Below are positions 14,538 to 24,173 of a stretch of DNA of 35,324 nt, one piece after another. A program made the translations under genes and the position numbers. Source of the stretch: an uncultured Faecalicoccus sp. Lineage in GTDB: Bacteria; Bacillota_I; Bacilli_A; Erysipelotrichales; Erysipelotrichaceae. Below the pieces are notes generated by a model. That model worked only from the letters and a program-made list of their open reading frames with translations, was not told where the DNA came from and did no database searches. The stretch lies in assembly GCF_944325745.1 (NCBI RefSeq), contig NZ_CALVBG010000009.1, positions 1 to 35,324 of the forward strand, in the 5' to 3' direction. The stretch's first letter is position 1, and each line of letters begins with the position of its first letter.

Positions 14538-15238
14538 CCGTGTTCGTTTTCGATAAGCAAATGAAAGTGATCATCGATCCCCCGAATAATCCCGGTAGAA
14601 ATTTGGCCGGCCTGATGAATGTAGACTTTCTGGTTGACATAAGCCAGCTGTTTTCGATAATCTTCCAAGGCCTTGTCCGGGGCGGCTAAATATTCATCAA
14701 AAAAGTTTAAAAACTTCGCAATCAAGATCGAGCGAGGTTTTTTTATGGGCGAAAAGTCTTCGATGGAAGCCGCGACGGAGGCAATCTCTGCAGGCCGCTC
14801 AAAAGCGTGCACATTGATGCCGATTCCTAGGATCATGGCTTTGATCTGGCTGCCGAAGAAGAGACTTTCGCACAAGATGCCGGCAATTTTTTGGCCATGG
14901 ACCAAAAGATCATTGAGCCACTTGATAGACGGGGTGATTCCATAGATCGTCTGGATTGCCTTCAGGGCACTTAAAGCTGTGATTGCCGTCAGATCAAAGA
15001 CGGAGTCCAGGCTATCCTGCGGTTTGATCAATAAGGATAAGTAGATCCCGCATCCTTTCGGAGAATAAAATGAACGCCCCTTTCGGCCTTTTCCCCGAGT
15101 CTGTTCTTCCGCGATCACGACCGTCTTTTCGGGAAGATCGAGATGTTCTTTCAGATATTCATTGGTGCTGCCCACTGTATCCATATGAAGGAAAGAATAG
15201 TCAGGGCATTGTTTTTTTAATTCATGGATATCGATCAT
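14480..15238 (-). CDS. birA: Biotin--[acetyl-CoA-carboxylase] ligase, without DNA-binding domain
   Basis: The 252-aa protein is the catalytic type of BirA. It has TVGSTNEYLKE, the biotinyl-AMP loop EEQTRGKGRKGRSFYSP, GIYLSLLI, SIKWLNDLLVHGQKIAGILCES and GIGINVH. It lacks the N-terminal HTH of bifunctional BirA repressors, so it should only biotinylate targets, foremost AccB of the adjoining operon. There is no Shine-Dalgarno sequence; an extended -10 TGATAAGAT lies six bases before the ATG, suggesting a leaderless mRNA. It overlaps plsC by 58 nt tail to tail, so read-through of either gene makes antisense RNA of the other. Confidence 0.93.
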   Translation of the reverse strand: MIDIHELKKQCPDYSFLHMDTVGSTNEYLKEHLDLPEKTVVIAEEQTRGKGRKGRSFYSPKGCGIYLSLLIKPQDSLDSVFDLTAITALSALKAIQTIYGITPSIKWLNDLLVHGQKIAGILCESLFFGSQIKAMILGIGINVHAFERPAEIASVAASIEDFSPIKKPRSILIAKFLNFFDEYLAAPDKALEDYRKQLAYVNQKVYIHQAGQISTGIIRGIDDHFHLLIENEHGQQESLVSAEISIRPWIQS

Positions 15239-15244
15239 GGCTGT

Positions 15245-15273
15245 ATCTTATCAATTTTCGGACAAGGATACAA
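15245..15273 (-). promoter_or_regulatory. birA promoter, leaderless geometry
   Basis: On the minus strand, TTGTAT (15268-15273) is followed after 17 nt by TAAGAT (15245-15250), preceded by TGA as an extended -10. Six bases later comes the birA ATG. Confidence 0.45.
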
Positions 15274-15331
15274 ATCTTGCTTTCATTTGAAAAGGAAACG
15301 CGGTATCATCGAAACGACAGGAGTTGAAAAC

Positions 15332-16309
15332 ATGAAACATATCGTGATCATCGCAACGGGCGGCACCATTGCCGGCAGCGGAGAATTTGGCAAAGCGGCT
15401 GAATATGCGGCCGGAAGATTCAGCGTGGAAGAGATCTTGAAAAGCGTTCCGGCCATACGATCTTTAGCTTCGATCCAAACGATCCAGCTGTGCAATGTCG
15501 ACAGTAATGAAATGAACCAGCAGCGGTGGATCGAACTGCGCAATCAGATCCATGAAGTGGCCAAGGATCCGCAAACAGACGGGATCGTTGTGACCCATGG
15601 GACGGATACGTTGGAAGAGACGGCTTTTTTCTTGAATTTGACGCTTCATACTGATATTCCGATCGTATTGACCGGTTCGATGCGTCCGGCTACGTCGGCC
15701 AGTGCCGATGGTCCGATGAATTTATACCAGGCGGTGGCCCTGGCTGCCAGCGACCAAGCCAAAGGAGCAGGGGTCTTGGCGGTTTTTTCGGATACGATCT
15801 ATTCGGGGCGTGATATCCGCAAGACCAACAGTTATAAGACGGATGCCTTTGAGATCGATCATTTTGGATCTTTGGGCTATATGCGCGATGACCAGGTTTA
15901 TTTTTTGAACCGCTCCAAACGAGCGCATACATTGACGTCTCCGTTTTCAGATCTGGAAATCAAAGAGTTTCCTAAAGTCAACATTGCCTATTGGCATTGT
16001 GACGGCGATGGAGATACTCTTCGTGCTCTATGTCAAAATGCTAAAGGATTGGTGATTGCCGGCAGCGGCAGCGGAAACTATTCCCAGGTCTGGCAAAAAG
16101 CGATCCATGAGCTGGCCAAAGATCATCTGATCGTACGCGCCAGCCGGGTGCCGAAGGGAATCGTCTTTGATTCGGCGTTCTTTGATCCCAATCATGATAC
16201 GATCTCTGCCTACACTTTCCCGGCGCACAAGGCCAGGATCTTATTGATGCTGGCGATGATGAAAACGGACGATAAAGAAACGATACAAAATTGGTTTGAA
16301 ACGTTATAG
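15332..16309 (+). CDS. ansA: L-asparaginase, cytoplasmic type
   Basis: The 325-aa enzyme hydrolyses asparagine to aspartate and ammonia. The nucleophile loop ATGGTIAGS holds Thr12, and the second catalytic motif [15 protein letters not shown] holds Thr91 and Asp92. [20 protein letters not shown] and RDIRKTN complete the active site. The sequence resembles the AnsB group in these motifs, but no signal peptide is present when ATG 15332 is used. That start is fixed by ACAGGAG eight bases upstream; an open frame extends to 15224 but without a ribosome site. The gene has its own terminator. Confidence 0.92.
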   Translation: MKHIVIIATGGTIAGSGEFGKAAEYAAGRFSVEEILKSVPAIRSLASIQTIQLCNVDSNEMNQQRWIELRNQIHEVAKDPQTDGIVVTHGTDTLEETAFFLNLTLHTDIPIVLTGSMRPATSASADGPMNLYQAVALAASDQAKGAGVLAVFSDTIYSGRDIRKTNSYKTDAFEIDHFGSLGYMRDDQVYFLNRSKRAHTLTSPFSDLEIKEFPKVNIAYWHCDGDGDTLRALCQNAKGLVIAGSGSGNYSQVWQKAIHELAKDHLIVRASRVPKGIVFDSAFFDPNHDTISAYTFPAHKARILLMLAMMKTDDKETIQNWFETL

Positions 16310-16336
16310 TGCTGGATTTTGGACAGCACTTTTTGT
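16308..16336 (+). terminator. Terminator after ansA
   Basis: AGTGCTG / CAGCACT forms a 7-bp stem with a 9-nt loop, then TTTTTG. It starts within the ansA stop codon and precedes the uvrB promoter. Confidence 0.85.
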
Positions 16337-16341
16337 ATGCG

Positions 16342-16370
16342 TTGAGATTGATCTTAGATGATTGTATAAT
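16342..16370 (+). promoter_or_regulatory. uvrB promoter, leaderless geometry
   Basis: TTGAGA at 16342-16347, a 17-nt spacer and a perfect TATAAT at 16365-16370, then seven bases to the ATG at 16378. No Shine-Dalgarno sequence exists. The upstream in-frame ATG at 16369 overlaps the -10 box and cannot be in the mRNA. Confidence 0.7.
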
Positions 16371-16377
16371 GGGGCAT

Positions 16378-18348
16378 ATGGAAAAGTTTGAATTAGTATC
16401 GGACTATCAACCAAGCGGAGATCAGCCGCAGGCGATCCAGGCTTTGGTGGAAGGGTTACAAGCCCATAAAAAATACCAAGTGCTGATGGGGGCTACCGGG
16501 ACCGGAAAGACATTTACGATCTCGAATGTGATCGCGGCCGTGAATCGTCCAACCCTTGTATTTGCCCATAATAAAACGCTGGCAGGACAGCTGTATTCCG
16601 AATTCAAAGAGTTCTTTCCGCACAATCGGGTAGAATACTTTGTTTCGTATTTTGATTATTACCAGCCGGAGGCATACCTTCCGAAAACCGACACGTATAT
16701 CGATAAAAATACAAAGACCAATGAAGAGCTCGACATGCTTCGTATGGCTGCGGTCAATTCTGTTTTGGAACGCCGTGATACAATCATTGTCGCCAGTGTG
16801 GCTTCGATCTATGGCGCCAGCAACCCAGATCAATATCGGGACATGATCTTTACTTTGCGGACCGGCCAGACGATCGACCGCAAAGAACTTTTGACTTCTT
16901 TGGTCTCTCAACAATACAAACGCAATGATACCGATCCGCTGCGCGGGACATTTCGGGTTCGCGGCGATGTGATCGAGATCACACCAGGACATACAGATTC
17001 TTATTTGATCCGTATTGAGCTTTTTGACGATGAGATCGAGCGAATCTGTGAAGTGGATCCGGTGACCGGCAAAGTCAAACAAGCTTACTCTGTCTATATC
17101 ATCTATCCGGCCAACGGTTATGCCACCAGCATGGATGTGATGGAAAGGGCTGCTCATACGATCGAAGAAGAACTGGAAGAACGTCTCGATTATTTTGATA
17201 AGGCGGGCAAGCCTTTGGAAAAAGAGCGCTTAGAACAGCGCTGCCGCTATGATATTGAAGCTTTGCGGGAATTTGGTGTCTGTCCGGGCATCGAAAATTA
17301 TTCCCGACACATCGATGGACGAAAACCAGGGGAAAGACCGTATACGCTCTTTGATTATTTCCCGAAAGATTTTCTTTTGGTTGTGGATGAAAGCCATGTC
17401 TCTTTGCCGCAGATCCGCGGCATGTATAATGGGGACCGGGCCCGTAAGGAAGTTTTGGTTGAATATGGTTTTCGCCTGCCCAGCGCTCTGGACAATCGGC
17501 CGTTGCGTTTCAACGAGTTTGAAAGCCTGATCGATCAGGCAATCTTTGTCTCGGCCACTCCGGGCGATTGGGAATTAGAACAGACGCATCAGGAAGTGAT
17601 CGAACAGATCATTCGCCCAACGGGACTTTTGGATCCGGAAGTTGAAGTCCGGCCCATCGAAGGTCAGATCGATGATCTAGTGGATGAGATCAAAGACCGC
17701 ATTCAAAAAGGCCAGAGAACATTGATCACGACCTTGACCGTGCGTATGGCAGAAGACTTGACGGCTTATCTGAAGGATATGGATCTGAAAGTGGCTTGGC
17801 TTCATCACGAAGTGACGACGATCGAGCGAACGGAGATCATTCATGATCTTCGTCAGGGGAAATACGATGTATTGGTCGGGATCAACTTGCTTCGTGAAGG
17901 ATTGGATATTCCGGAAGTTTCTTTGATTGCGATCTTGGATGCGGATAAAGAAGGGTTCTTGCGCAGCAAGCGTTCGCTGATCCAGATCATTGGACGAGCG
18001 GCGCGAAATGCCGAAGGCAAGGTCATCCTTTACGCGGATACGATCACCGAAAGCATGCGGTATGCGATCGATGAAACCAACCGTCGCCGTCAGATCCAGA
18101 TTGCCTATAATGAAAAACATGGAATCGTGCCGAAGACGATCATCAAGCCGATCCACGATGTCGTTCGTTCGAAAGAAACCAAAGAAATGGCGGCTCGTTA
18201 TCTGAAGAAAAAGAAGATGCCCGCTAAACAAAAAGAAGTACTGTTGGAGAATATCCAAAAAGAGATGCGGGAAGCTGCGCGTACGCTTGATTTTGAAAGA
18301 GCGGCCCAGCTGCGCGATATATTATTTGAATTAAAAGAAAAAGACTAA
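16378..18348 (+). CDS. uvrB: Excinuclease ABC subunit B
   Basis: This 656-aa damage-verifying helicase-like protein of nucleotide excision repair has MGATGTGKT near its N-terminus. The beta-hairpin motif [16 protein letters not shown], the Walker [14 protein letters not shown] and helicase motifs V-VI ([21 protein letters not shown]) follow. A C-terminal UVR domain that binds UvrC is present (last ~35 residues, [14 protein letters not shown]). The start is set by homology (family proteins begin just before FELVSxYQPxGDQ) and by the promoter position. It is followed after 14 nt by an HTH gene on the same transcript. No LexA-like box is obvious at the promoter. Confidence 0.97.
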   Translation: MEKFELVSDYQPSGDQPQAIQALVEGLQAHKKYQVLMGATGTGKTFTISNVIAAVNRPTLVFAHNKTLAGQLYSEFKEFFPHNRVEYFVSYFDYYQPEAYLPKTDTYIDKNTKTNEELDMLRMAAVNSVLERRDTIIVASVASIYGASNPDQYRDMIFTLRTGQTIDRKELLTSLVSQQYKRNDTDPLRGTFRVRGDVIEITPGHTDSYLIRIELFDDEIERICEVDPVTGKVKQAYSVYIIYPANGYATSMDVMERAAHTIEEELEERLDYFDKAGKPLEKERLEQRCRYDIEALREFGVCPGIENYSRHIDGRKPGERPYTLFDYFPKDFLLVVDESHVSLPQIRGMYNGDRARKEVLVEYGFRLPSALDNRPLRFNEFESLIDQAIFVSATPGDWELEQTHQEVIEQIIRPTGLLDPEVEVRPIEGQIDDLVDEIKDRIQKGQRTLITTLTVRMAEDLTAYLKDMDLKVAWLHHEVTTIERTEIIHDLRQGKYDVLVGINLLREGLDIPEVSLIAILDADKEGFLRSKRSLIQIIGRAARNAEGKVILYADTITESMRYAIDETNRRRQIQIAYNEKHGIVPKTIIKPIHDVVRSKETKEMAARYLKKKKMPAKQKEVLLENIQKEMREAARTLDFERAAQLRDILFELKEKD

Positions 18349-18362
18349 ACGGAGGTTTGTCT

Positions 18363-19802
18363 ATGTCTGAGTTTTCGCAAATGTTGGAAAGTTATGTCAA
18401 TGAGAAAAAAGTCAATAAATTTCAAATGGCAAAATATCTTTCCATCGATCGTTCCAGTTTACATAAGATCATTCAGGGGCAGCGAAATGCCCCATCGAAA
18501 AATCTGGTCATCCGGATCGGACAATATTTGGAGCTTTCTCCTTATGAGTTAAATGAGTTGTTGGAACTGTATTCGATTTCTTTGATCAGCCCGCAGCGAT
18601 ATTATCGTCGTAAAAATGTACAGCTGTTTCTGGAGTCGTTTGATCCCAACCCTTCTCTGGTTGAGATGCCTTCGTTTCAGGCCAGCAATCTGCCGGCCAT
18701 GAATCGTCCGGTGATGCCTTTAAAGACCAATGCGATCAATTTGGAACACTTGTTGTATCAAATCAATGAAAAGGAAAAAGAAAGCGGGAAAGGTGTGATC
18801 CGCTTTTTGGGGACACCGGAACTTCCTGGTTTTGAAAACTTGTTTGCGCAGCTGAGATCCGGAACGCAGGTCAAACATATCTTGCCGTTTGTCCGTTATG
18901 AAAATGCGGCGGATTATAAAAATGATCAAAATTTTTTGTATCTATCGAAAGTAGTTTCCATGTATGCCCAGTTTGCGGATCGGCTGATCGACTATCAAAC
19001 GTCTTATTATTATTCGGGGGAGTCGATTCGTTCGCATTTTCCGCCTTTTCCTTATTGGGTTGTCACAACAGAATACGCTTTACAGATCTCGGAAGACTAT
19101 AAAGAAGGGATCATCTACCAAGATCCGGACATGATCGCATATATGGCCGAGATCTTTGACCGGTTATGGATGCGGACCAATGTTCTTTTGATCCCGGTAC
19201 AAGATGGGTTGTCACAGCTGCATCTGAATCAGGAATTATTAAAGGCCAAGACCGATTCGGAGATTCATTTTTCTTTATTGCCTTGCCTGATGCCGTTTTT
19301 GACAAGGCGGGAAATCGAGAAGTATCTGACGCCAGAGCTTCCGGAAAGAGAAGGATTTATCGATCTTCTCGATCAGTATATAACGGCCATTCGTCAGCGT
19401 CATGCCTTGGTGCATCCCAAGATGATCTTTAGTCTGGATGGGATAAAGCGCTTTTTGGAAGAAGGGGTCTTTGATGAATTCCCGCAAGATCTCTATTCGC
19501 CATTGGAGATGGATGATCGTAAACGCATCTATTCTCGTTTTCTTCAAAAAGCGAATCAATATGAATACAAACTGTTAAAAGAAAACATGGGAACCATCGT
19601 GAATGGGATCCGCGTCAATCTGTCTGATTCCATGGGTTTTATCCAATTTATGACCCATAGCGGTAAAGTGATCTTATTATCGTTAGAACATCCTGGCTTT
19701 CTGGCCTCCTTCAAAGATTATTTTGAAACGATGGATCCTGACCGATTCTTCACGCCGGAAGAAACAATGGAAAAATTGAATAAGCTTCAATATTCGATCT
19801 AA
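18363..19802 (+). CDS. Large XRE-type HTH protein with unrecognised C-terminal region
   Basis: The 479-aa protein has an N-terminal HTH of about 65 residues (FQMAKYLSIDRSSLHKIIQGQRNAPSKNL, in two parts) like Cro/C1 regulators. About 400 residues follow that I cannot assign. That part is soluble, rich in aromatic residues (YYYSGESIRSHFPPFPYW near 220) and has no repeats or membrane helices. It could be a ligand-sensing domain. AAACGGAGG seven bases before ATG 18363 marks the start; the gene follows uvrB by 14 nt and shares its transcript, ending in a strong terminator. The link to DNA repair is by position only. Confidence 0.75.
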   Translation: MSEFSQMLESYVNEKKVNKFQMAKYLSIDRSSLHKIIQGQRNAPSKNLVIRIGQYLELSPYELNELLELYSISLISPQRYYRRKNVQLFLESFDPNPSLVEMPSFQASNLPAMNRPVMPLKTNAINLEHLLYQINEKEKESGKGVIRFLGTPELPGFENLFAQLRSGTQVKHILPFVRYENAADYKNDQNFLYLSKVVSMYAQFADRLIDYQTSYYYSGESIRSHFPPFPYWVVTTEYALQISEDYKEGIIYQDPDMIAYMAEIFDRLWMRTNVLLIPVQDGLSQLHLNQELLKAKTDSEIHFSLLPCLMPFLTRREIEKYLTPELPEREGFIDLLDQYITAIRQRHALVHPKMIFSLDGIKRFLEEGVFDEFPQDLYSPLEMDDRKRIYSRFLQKANQYEYKLLKENMGTIVNGIRVNLSDSMGFIQFMTHSGKVILLSLEHPGFLASFKDYFETMDPDRFFTPEETMEKLNKLQYSI

Positions 19803-19832
19803 GACTGTGTCGATTTGACCAGTCTTTTTTTT
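19801..19832 (+). terminator. Terminator after the HTH gene
   Basis: AAGACTG / CAGTCTT stem with an inner GTC/GAC extension, followed by eight T residues. It closes the uvrB-HTH unit. Confidence 0.9.
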
Positions 19833-19913
19833 CATCTTTAGAAAAATTTAAGACTTTTTACCAAAGACCTTTACTTTTCTCCGGTATCTTAATAGATGAA
19901 AAGGAGGGGGCAG

Positions 19914-20501
19914 ATGACGGATTCGAGAAAATGGATCACATTTTTGACCATCATTATGACGGGGATTTGCCTATGGTTCTTCGTCTTTCTGTTTCAAGAA
20001 GGCTATCTGTTGGATCCGTCCAAGCTGCAAACTCTGCTGGTGCACTCCGGGGCCTTGGCACCGGTCCTGTTTGTGGGACTTCAAATCTTCCAGACTGTGA
20101 TTCCTGTCATCCCCGGTGGTGTGACCAGTGCCATCGGTGTGATCTGTTTTGGGAACATCGGCGGTTTTCTTCTGAATTATGTCGGCCTATGCATTGGCTC
20201 CGTGATTGTTTTCTGGCTTGTCAAAGTTTATGGAAAACCCTTTATCCAGAAGGTCACGGATCAAAAGACGATGGATAAATACATCGGCTGGCTGGATCGG
20301 GGCAAGAAATTTGATCGGTTTTTCAGCTTTGCGATCTTGATGCCGGGCTTTCCCGATGATCTCTTATGCATGATCGCTGGTTTGACCAGAATGACAACGG
20401 CGCGATTTATCGCTATTATTTTATTGTGTAAACCGTTCGGTTTGATTTTATACAGTCAAGGATTGACGATTTTATTCCAAGAGATTGCCAGGTTATTTTA
20501 A
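19914..20501 (+). CDS. TVP38/TMEM64 (VTT-domain) membrane protein
   Basis: The 195-aa protein has a first membrane helix at about 8-28 and the VTT (SNARE-associated/DedA-like) domain. The latter includes the re-entrant FQTVIPVIPGGVTSAIGVICFG and the second conserved region LMPGFPDDLLCMIAGLTRM. VTT proteins are membrane proteins, some of which scramble lipids. AAGGAGG at 19901-19907 sets the start at 19914, not the ATG at 19896. It leads an operon with a two-component system, 23 nt apart, which suggests that this membrane protein and the kinase respond to the same envelope signal. Confidence 0.87.
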   Translation: MTDSRKWITFLTIIMTGICLWFFVFLFQEGYLLDPSKLQTLLVHSGALAPVLFVGLQIFQTVIPVIPGGVTSAIGVICFGNIGGFLLNYVGLCIGSVIVFWLVKVYGKPFIQKVTDQKTMDKYIGWLDRGKKFDRFFSFAILMPGFPDDLLCMIAGLTRMTTARFIAIILLCKPFGLILYSQGLTILFQEIARLF

Positions 20502-20524
20502 AGATTATTCAAGGGGGAGTGAAT

Positions 20525-21232
20525 ATGGAACATACGATCTTAGTGGTAGAAGATGAAACAGGGATCCGTAAAGCGATCTGTATTTATATGAAAAATCAAG
20601 GCTATCGGGTGCTGGATGCCGCCAATGGAAAAGAAGGCTTAGAACTGATAGAAAAAGAAGAGATCCATTTGGCCATTGTGGATATCATGATGCCGGTCAT
20701 GGACGGGATCACGATGGTCATGAAGGCTAGAGAAACGCATGATTTTCCCATTCTCTTTTTAAGTGCGAAAAGTGAAGAAGTGGATAAGATCCACGGCTTG
20801 AATATTGGTGCCGACGATTACATCACAAAACCGTTCGCATCGACAGAGCTGATTGCTCGAGTACGAGCCCAACTGCGCCGTTACGAACAGATCCTGGCTT
20901 TGAAAAAAGGGCAAGAATCCAAAGATTCCTGTCTTGTCGTTGGCGATCTGGAACTGGATCCTTTGACAAAGGAAGTCCGGGTGGCCGGCAAGCTGGTGCA
21001 TTTGACGCCGAAAGAATTTAAGATCTTGGAGTTGTTGATGAAAAACCCGGGGCGGGTCTATTCGGCTCAACAGATCTATGAACTTATATGGGAAGAAGAG
21101 GCCATCAACACCGAGACGATCATGGTCCATATTCGAAAGCTGCGGGAAAAGATCGAAGTCGATCCCAAAAGACCACTCTATATCAAAGTGGTATGGGGAA
21201 TCGGCTATAAGATTGAAAGGATGGAATCATGA
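20525..21232 (+). CDS. OmpR/PhoB-family response regulator
   Basis: The 235-aa protein has a receiver domain with the acidic pair E9-D10, phospho-acceptor Asp53 (VDIMMPVMDG) and Lys in ITKPF. A winged-helix DNA-binding domain follows (LTPKEFKILELLMKNPGRVYS in two parts, ending VVWGIGYKIE). The VanR-like subgroup is the closest in appearance. ATG 20525 is preferred to GTG 20519 because AAGGGGGAG ends at 20519. The kinase gene overlaps its stop codon. Confidence 0.93.
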   Translation: MEHTILVVEDETGIRKAICIYMKNQGYRVLDAANGKEGLELIEKEEIHLAIVDIMMPVMDGITMVMKARETHDFPILFLSAKSEEVDKIHGLNIGADDYITKPFASTELIARVRAQLRRYEQILALKKGQESKDSCLVVGDLELDPLTKEVRVAGKLVHLTPKEFKILELLMKNPGRVYSAQQIYELIWEEEAINTETIMVHIRKLREKIEVDPKRPLYIKVVWGIGYKIERMES

Positions 21233-23283
21233 TGAAAAAGAGTTATCGACTTTTGGCAGGTTTCTTTTTGGTGTGTGCTTTATGTTCCGGACTGGTTTCT
21301 TTTTTGATGCCGCGTCTGGATCCGCAGGCTACCTCCAATATAGAAGATGCCGACTCCTATTTGGTAGAAGATATTCAATGGCTGCTTGTCGGAAAAATGA
21401 TGGAAATGGATCCGGAGTATTCTTTAGTACAATGTGAAGATGAAGACTTCCAGGAACAGATCGATCGCGGCATCCAAGACAATGTGCGGCGAGCCACCTA
21501 TGAATTGGATAATGATCCCAATTTCTTTTATCGGGTATCTTCGGGCCAAAAAACTGATGAGCGCCAATTTGATGAAGATCTGTCCATCGAGGATTGTTTA
21601 TTCTATGGCGTATTGAATTATGATCAAGGGGGTCATCTCACCCAGGAAGGAACGATGAGTGTCCCGGATTTCAGTTTTTTGTCAATGGATTATTTTTATC
21701 CGCTTTATGATATGGTCTTTGCCTATGGCTATGAAGAGGACACTTACATGAATGTGGAGATCATACCGCCTTCCAATCTAAATGTGGAGATTCGGATCCC
21801 TAAAGAGATGAAGGAGAAAAAAGGGGTTGTCTATAACTGCATCTATAACGAATCTTTATGGGCGCCTTTTACGATCATCGCCTTTTTGGCCGGTACTGTT
21901 GTGGTGGGACTCTATATTCTTTTGGCCTCCTATCGCTCTTTAAGTCTGGTGCAGCCGTTTAAGACTTTGTTAGGATGGAAAGCTGAATTCAATGTGGTCT
22001 TTTTGGGATTTGTCACCTCGATGATCATTTTATTGGGCATCTATTGTATCGGTTTGACCTTGGATGGAAGACTCTTGCCGGCCATGGCGCGATTTGGCTT
22101 GCCTATGCCGGTGCTTTGGGCCGGGGTCTTGAATTTTATTTCCTATTTTTTGTCCATGGTCATGATCGGTCTGTGTCTGTATTATGTTAAGTATGCTCTT
22201 TGTTCTGGCCCGATCCGCTTTTTAAAAGAAGATGTGTGGATCGGCAGCTGGATCGTAAAATGGATCGCGGATCTAAAAAATCCAAAAAATTATGATCTGG
22301 ATGGGAAATTAAAAAGTTTGATCTTTAAAATGGTGTTATTCAATACGATCATTGTCTTTGTACTGAGTTTATTTTGGGGTTGGCTTTTGGCATTGGTCTA
22401 TGGGGTTTGTACGTATTTTCTGTTGATGAAAAGAGCGAAAGAATTGACCGAAGAGTACAATAAACTCCTGGTTCGCATGGACCGCATGGGACAAGGCGAC
22501 TTTTCGATCGATCAAGATGAACAGACCGAGATCTTGCCGGCGCTCCAGGAAAGACTCGATACCCTCCAGGAAGATTTTGAAGTGGCCGTGAAGGAAAGAG
22601 TGCGCTCACAAAATATGAAAACCGAATTGATCACCAATGTTTCTCATGATCTGAAGACCCCTTTGACAGGGATCAAAAATTATTTGGAACTGTTGGAAGA
22701 TCCCGGACTTTCGGAAGAAGAGAAGAGCGAATACTTGTCACGTTTGAACCAGTATGCGGATCGTTTAAGCAAGCTGATCGAAGATCTTTTTGAAGTCTCT
22801 AAAGCCAATTCGGGAAATATTGAATTACACCTTCAGTCGGTAGACATTGTTTCTTTGGTCGAACAAGTCTTGGTAGAAAATGAGAAACTATTGGAGAATG
22901 CGCAATTGATTCCCGTTCTGCGCAAACCCAAGGATCCGATTCTCTGTGAATTGGATGGGGATAAAACGGTGCGGATCTTTGAGAATCTGATCTCCAATGT
23001 ATCCAAATATGCACTTTCTCATACGCGTGTCTTTGTCCGAATTGAAAAGGTCAAAGAGCAGGCAATCATCACGATCCAGAATATCTCGAAGACACCCTTG
23101 GATTTTGATCCGGAAGATATCACGGAACGCTTTGTCCGGGCGGATGAATCGCGTCATGAACCAGGCAGCGGTTTAGGTTTGGCTATTGTCAAGAGCTTCT
23201 GCGAGGTCCAAAATGGCAAATTTGAAATTGGTTTAGATGGAGATGTCTTCAAAGCGATCGTTACTTTCAATATTCAACAATAA
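21229..23283 (+). CDS. Multi-helix sensor histidine kinase
   Basis: The 684-aa kinase starts with a membrane helix (about 7-27) and an acidic extracytoplasmic domain of about 180 residues. Five further helices follow (near 208-230, 246-268, 285-312, and a pair at 364-400). Then come a HAMP-like linker with RMDRMGQGDFSI, a HisKA domain with His473 (NVSHDLKTPLTG) and an HATPase domain (FENLISNVSKYA, GSGLGLAIVKSF). The long tract of membrane helices between sensor and kinase is unusual for the OmpR-partner class. Its gene overlaps the regulator gene (ATGATGA). Signal unknown; linkage to the VTT protein suggests membrane or envelope stress. Confidence 0.9.
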   Translation: MMKKSYRLLAGFFLVCALCSGLVSFLMPRLDPQATSNIEDADSYLVEDIQWLLVGKMMEMDPEYSLVQCEDEDFQEQIDRGIQDNVRRATYELDNDPNFFYRVSSGQKTDERQFDEDLSIEDCLFYGVLNYDQGGHLTQEGTMSVPDFSFLSMDYFYPLYDMVFAYGYEEDTYMNVEIIPPSNLNVEIRIPKEMKEKKGVVYNCIYNESLWAPFTIIAFLAGTVVVGLYILLASYRSLSLVQPFKTLLGWKAEFNVVFLGFVTSMIILLGIYCIGLTLDGRLLPAMARFGLPMPVLWAGVLNFISYFLSMVMIGLCLYYVKYALCSGPIRFLKEDVWIGSWIVKWIADLKNPKNYDLDGKLKSLIFKMVLFNTIIVFVLSLFWGWLLALVYGVCTYFLLMKRAKELTEEYNKLLVRMDRMGQGDFSIDQDEQTEILPALQERLDTLQEDFEVAVKERVRSQNMKTELITNVSHDLKTPLTGIKNYLELLEDPGLSEEEKSEYLSRLNQYADRLSKLIEDLFEVSKANSGNIELHLQSVDIVSLVEQVLVENEKLLENAQLIPVLRKPKDPILCELDGDKTVRIFENLISNVSKYALSHTRVFVRIEKVKEQAIITIQNISKTPLDFDPEDITERFVRADESRHEPGSGLGLAIVKSFCEVQNGKFEIGLDGDVFKAIVTFNIQQ

Positions 23284-23306
23284 AGCTGCGGAGTTCCGCA
23301 GCTTTT
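23282..23306. terminator. Bidirectional terminator between kinase gene and nudC
   Basis: AAAGCTGCGG / CCGCAGCTTT forms a 10-bp stem with an AGTT loop. T-runs are available on the plus strand (TTTTC) and weakly on the minus strand. It lies exactly between the two convergent stop codons. Confidence 0.85.
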
Positions 23307-24128
23307 CTATCGATAGTCATCTATCTTAAAACGATAGATCATTTCCGAAGTTAAAGAACCGTCAAGATTCTCTTTTCCGTATTGCAGGTCTTGGCGCGAG
23401 ACCCAATGGGCCATCTGAAGTTCGCGGGTATCCAGGCGGATATCATCTTCGTGGTCCAGTTCGCAATAGAATCCTGCCAGGACATCACTGACAATTCCCC
23501 AAGGCTGCGATTTATAATACCGGATATTTTTGACGCGAAGGCCCACTTCTTCATAAACTTCGCGGGCAACCGTTTCTTCTAATGTTTCTCCGATCTCGAC
23601 AAATCCCGCCAACAAGACTTGTTTGGAACGTCCGGGATATTGAGCCAGCAAGATCTGATCTTGATGGGTCAGGGCAATGATCACCGCCGGGAAGATCCGC
23701 GGATATTCAATCACGCCGCAAGCCGGGCAAACCAAAGCTCTCTCTGTTTGGCTGGCAACCAGAGCATGACCGCACCGGCCGCAGAATTGACGATGGCGAT
23801 ACCAGTCATACAGATGGAATCCAGTCGCATAGGCAAAGCCAAAATGATGAGGTTTACCGCGCGTTAACGGGCGCAGTTCCTGGTAAGAATAATGGTTTTG
23901 TTCTGGAACATCCATGACCAGAAAATAAGGATCCTGGTCGATTGAAAATAAATAGATGGCCTGAGAAAGATCAAGATCCAGCTCTTTGGCTTGCGGGCAG
24001 CGGATCTGATCGTTTTCGGCTTGACTCAAAGCTTCTTTTCCCCGAAAAGCAAGGATATAGCTTTCGGGTGTGGGCAAGATCTTTTGAAACGCATTATTGA
24101 ATGTATGCGGTGCGATATCTTGGATCAT
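23307..24128 (-). CDS. nudC: NAD(+) diphosphatase / RNA deNADding Nudix hydrolase
   Basis: The 273-aa protein has the NudC order: an N-terminal domain, a zinc ribbon (FCGRCG...CPACG), then the Nudix box GFVEIGETLEETVAREVYEEVG. The NudC-specific SQPWG motif follows, which tells NADH pyrophosphatases from other Nudix enzymes. It cleaves NAD(H) and can remove NAD caps from RNA 5' ends. AAAGGAGA before the ATG is a good ribosome site. It lies downstream of glnS, separated by a terminator. Confidence 0.92.
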   Translation of the reverse strand: MIQDIAPHTFNNAFQKILPTPESYILAFRGKEALSQAENDQIRCPQAKELDLDLSQAIYLFSIDQDPYFLVMDVPEQNHYSYQELRPLTRGKPHHFGFAYATGFHLYDWYRHRQFCGRCGHALVASQTERALVCPACGVIEYPRIFPAVIIALTHQDQILLAQYPGRSKQVLLAGFVEIGETLEETVAREVYEEVGLRVKNIRYYKSQPWGIVSDVLAGFYCELDHEDDIRLDTRELQMAHWVSRQDLQYGKENLDGSLTSEMIYRFKIDDYR

Positions 24129-24146
24129 AAAGTAGTCTCTCCTTTG

Positions 24147-24173
24147 AAAAAAGGTTTGGGATCTCCAAACCTT
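24147..24173 (-). terminator. Terminator after glnS
   Basis: On the minus strand AAGGTTTGG / CCAAACCTT with a 5-nt loop is followed by a T-run. The stem begins inside the glnS stop codon. Confidence 0.85.

Noticed and set aside
15224-15331. N-terminal extension of the asparaginase
   Set aside because: The added residues are not a signal peptide, overlap the birA start and promoter on the other strand, and a good ribosome site serves ATG 15332.
16456-17157. Minus-strand frame of 233 codons
   Set aside because: Shadow of uvrB, in a fully conserved part of that gene.
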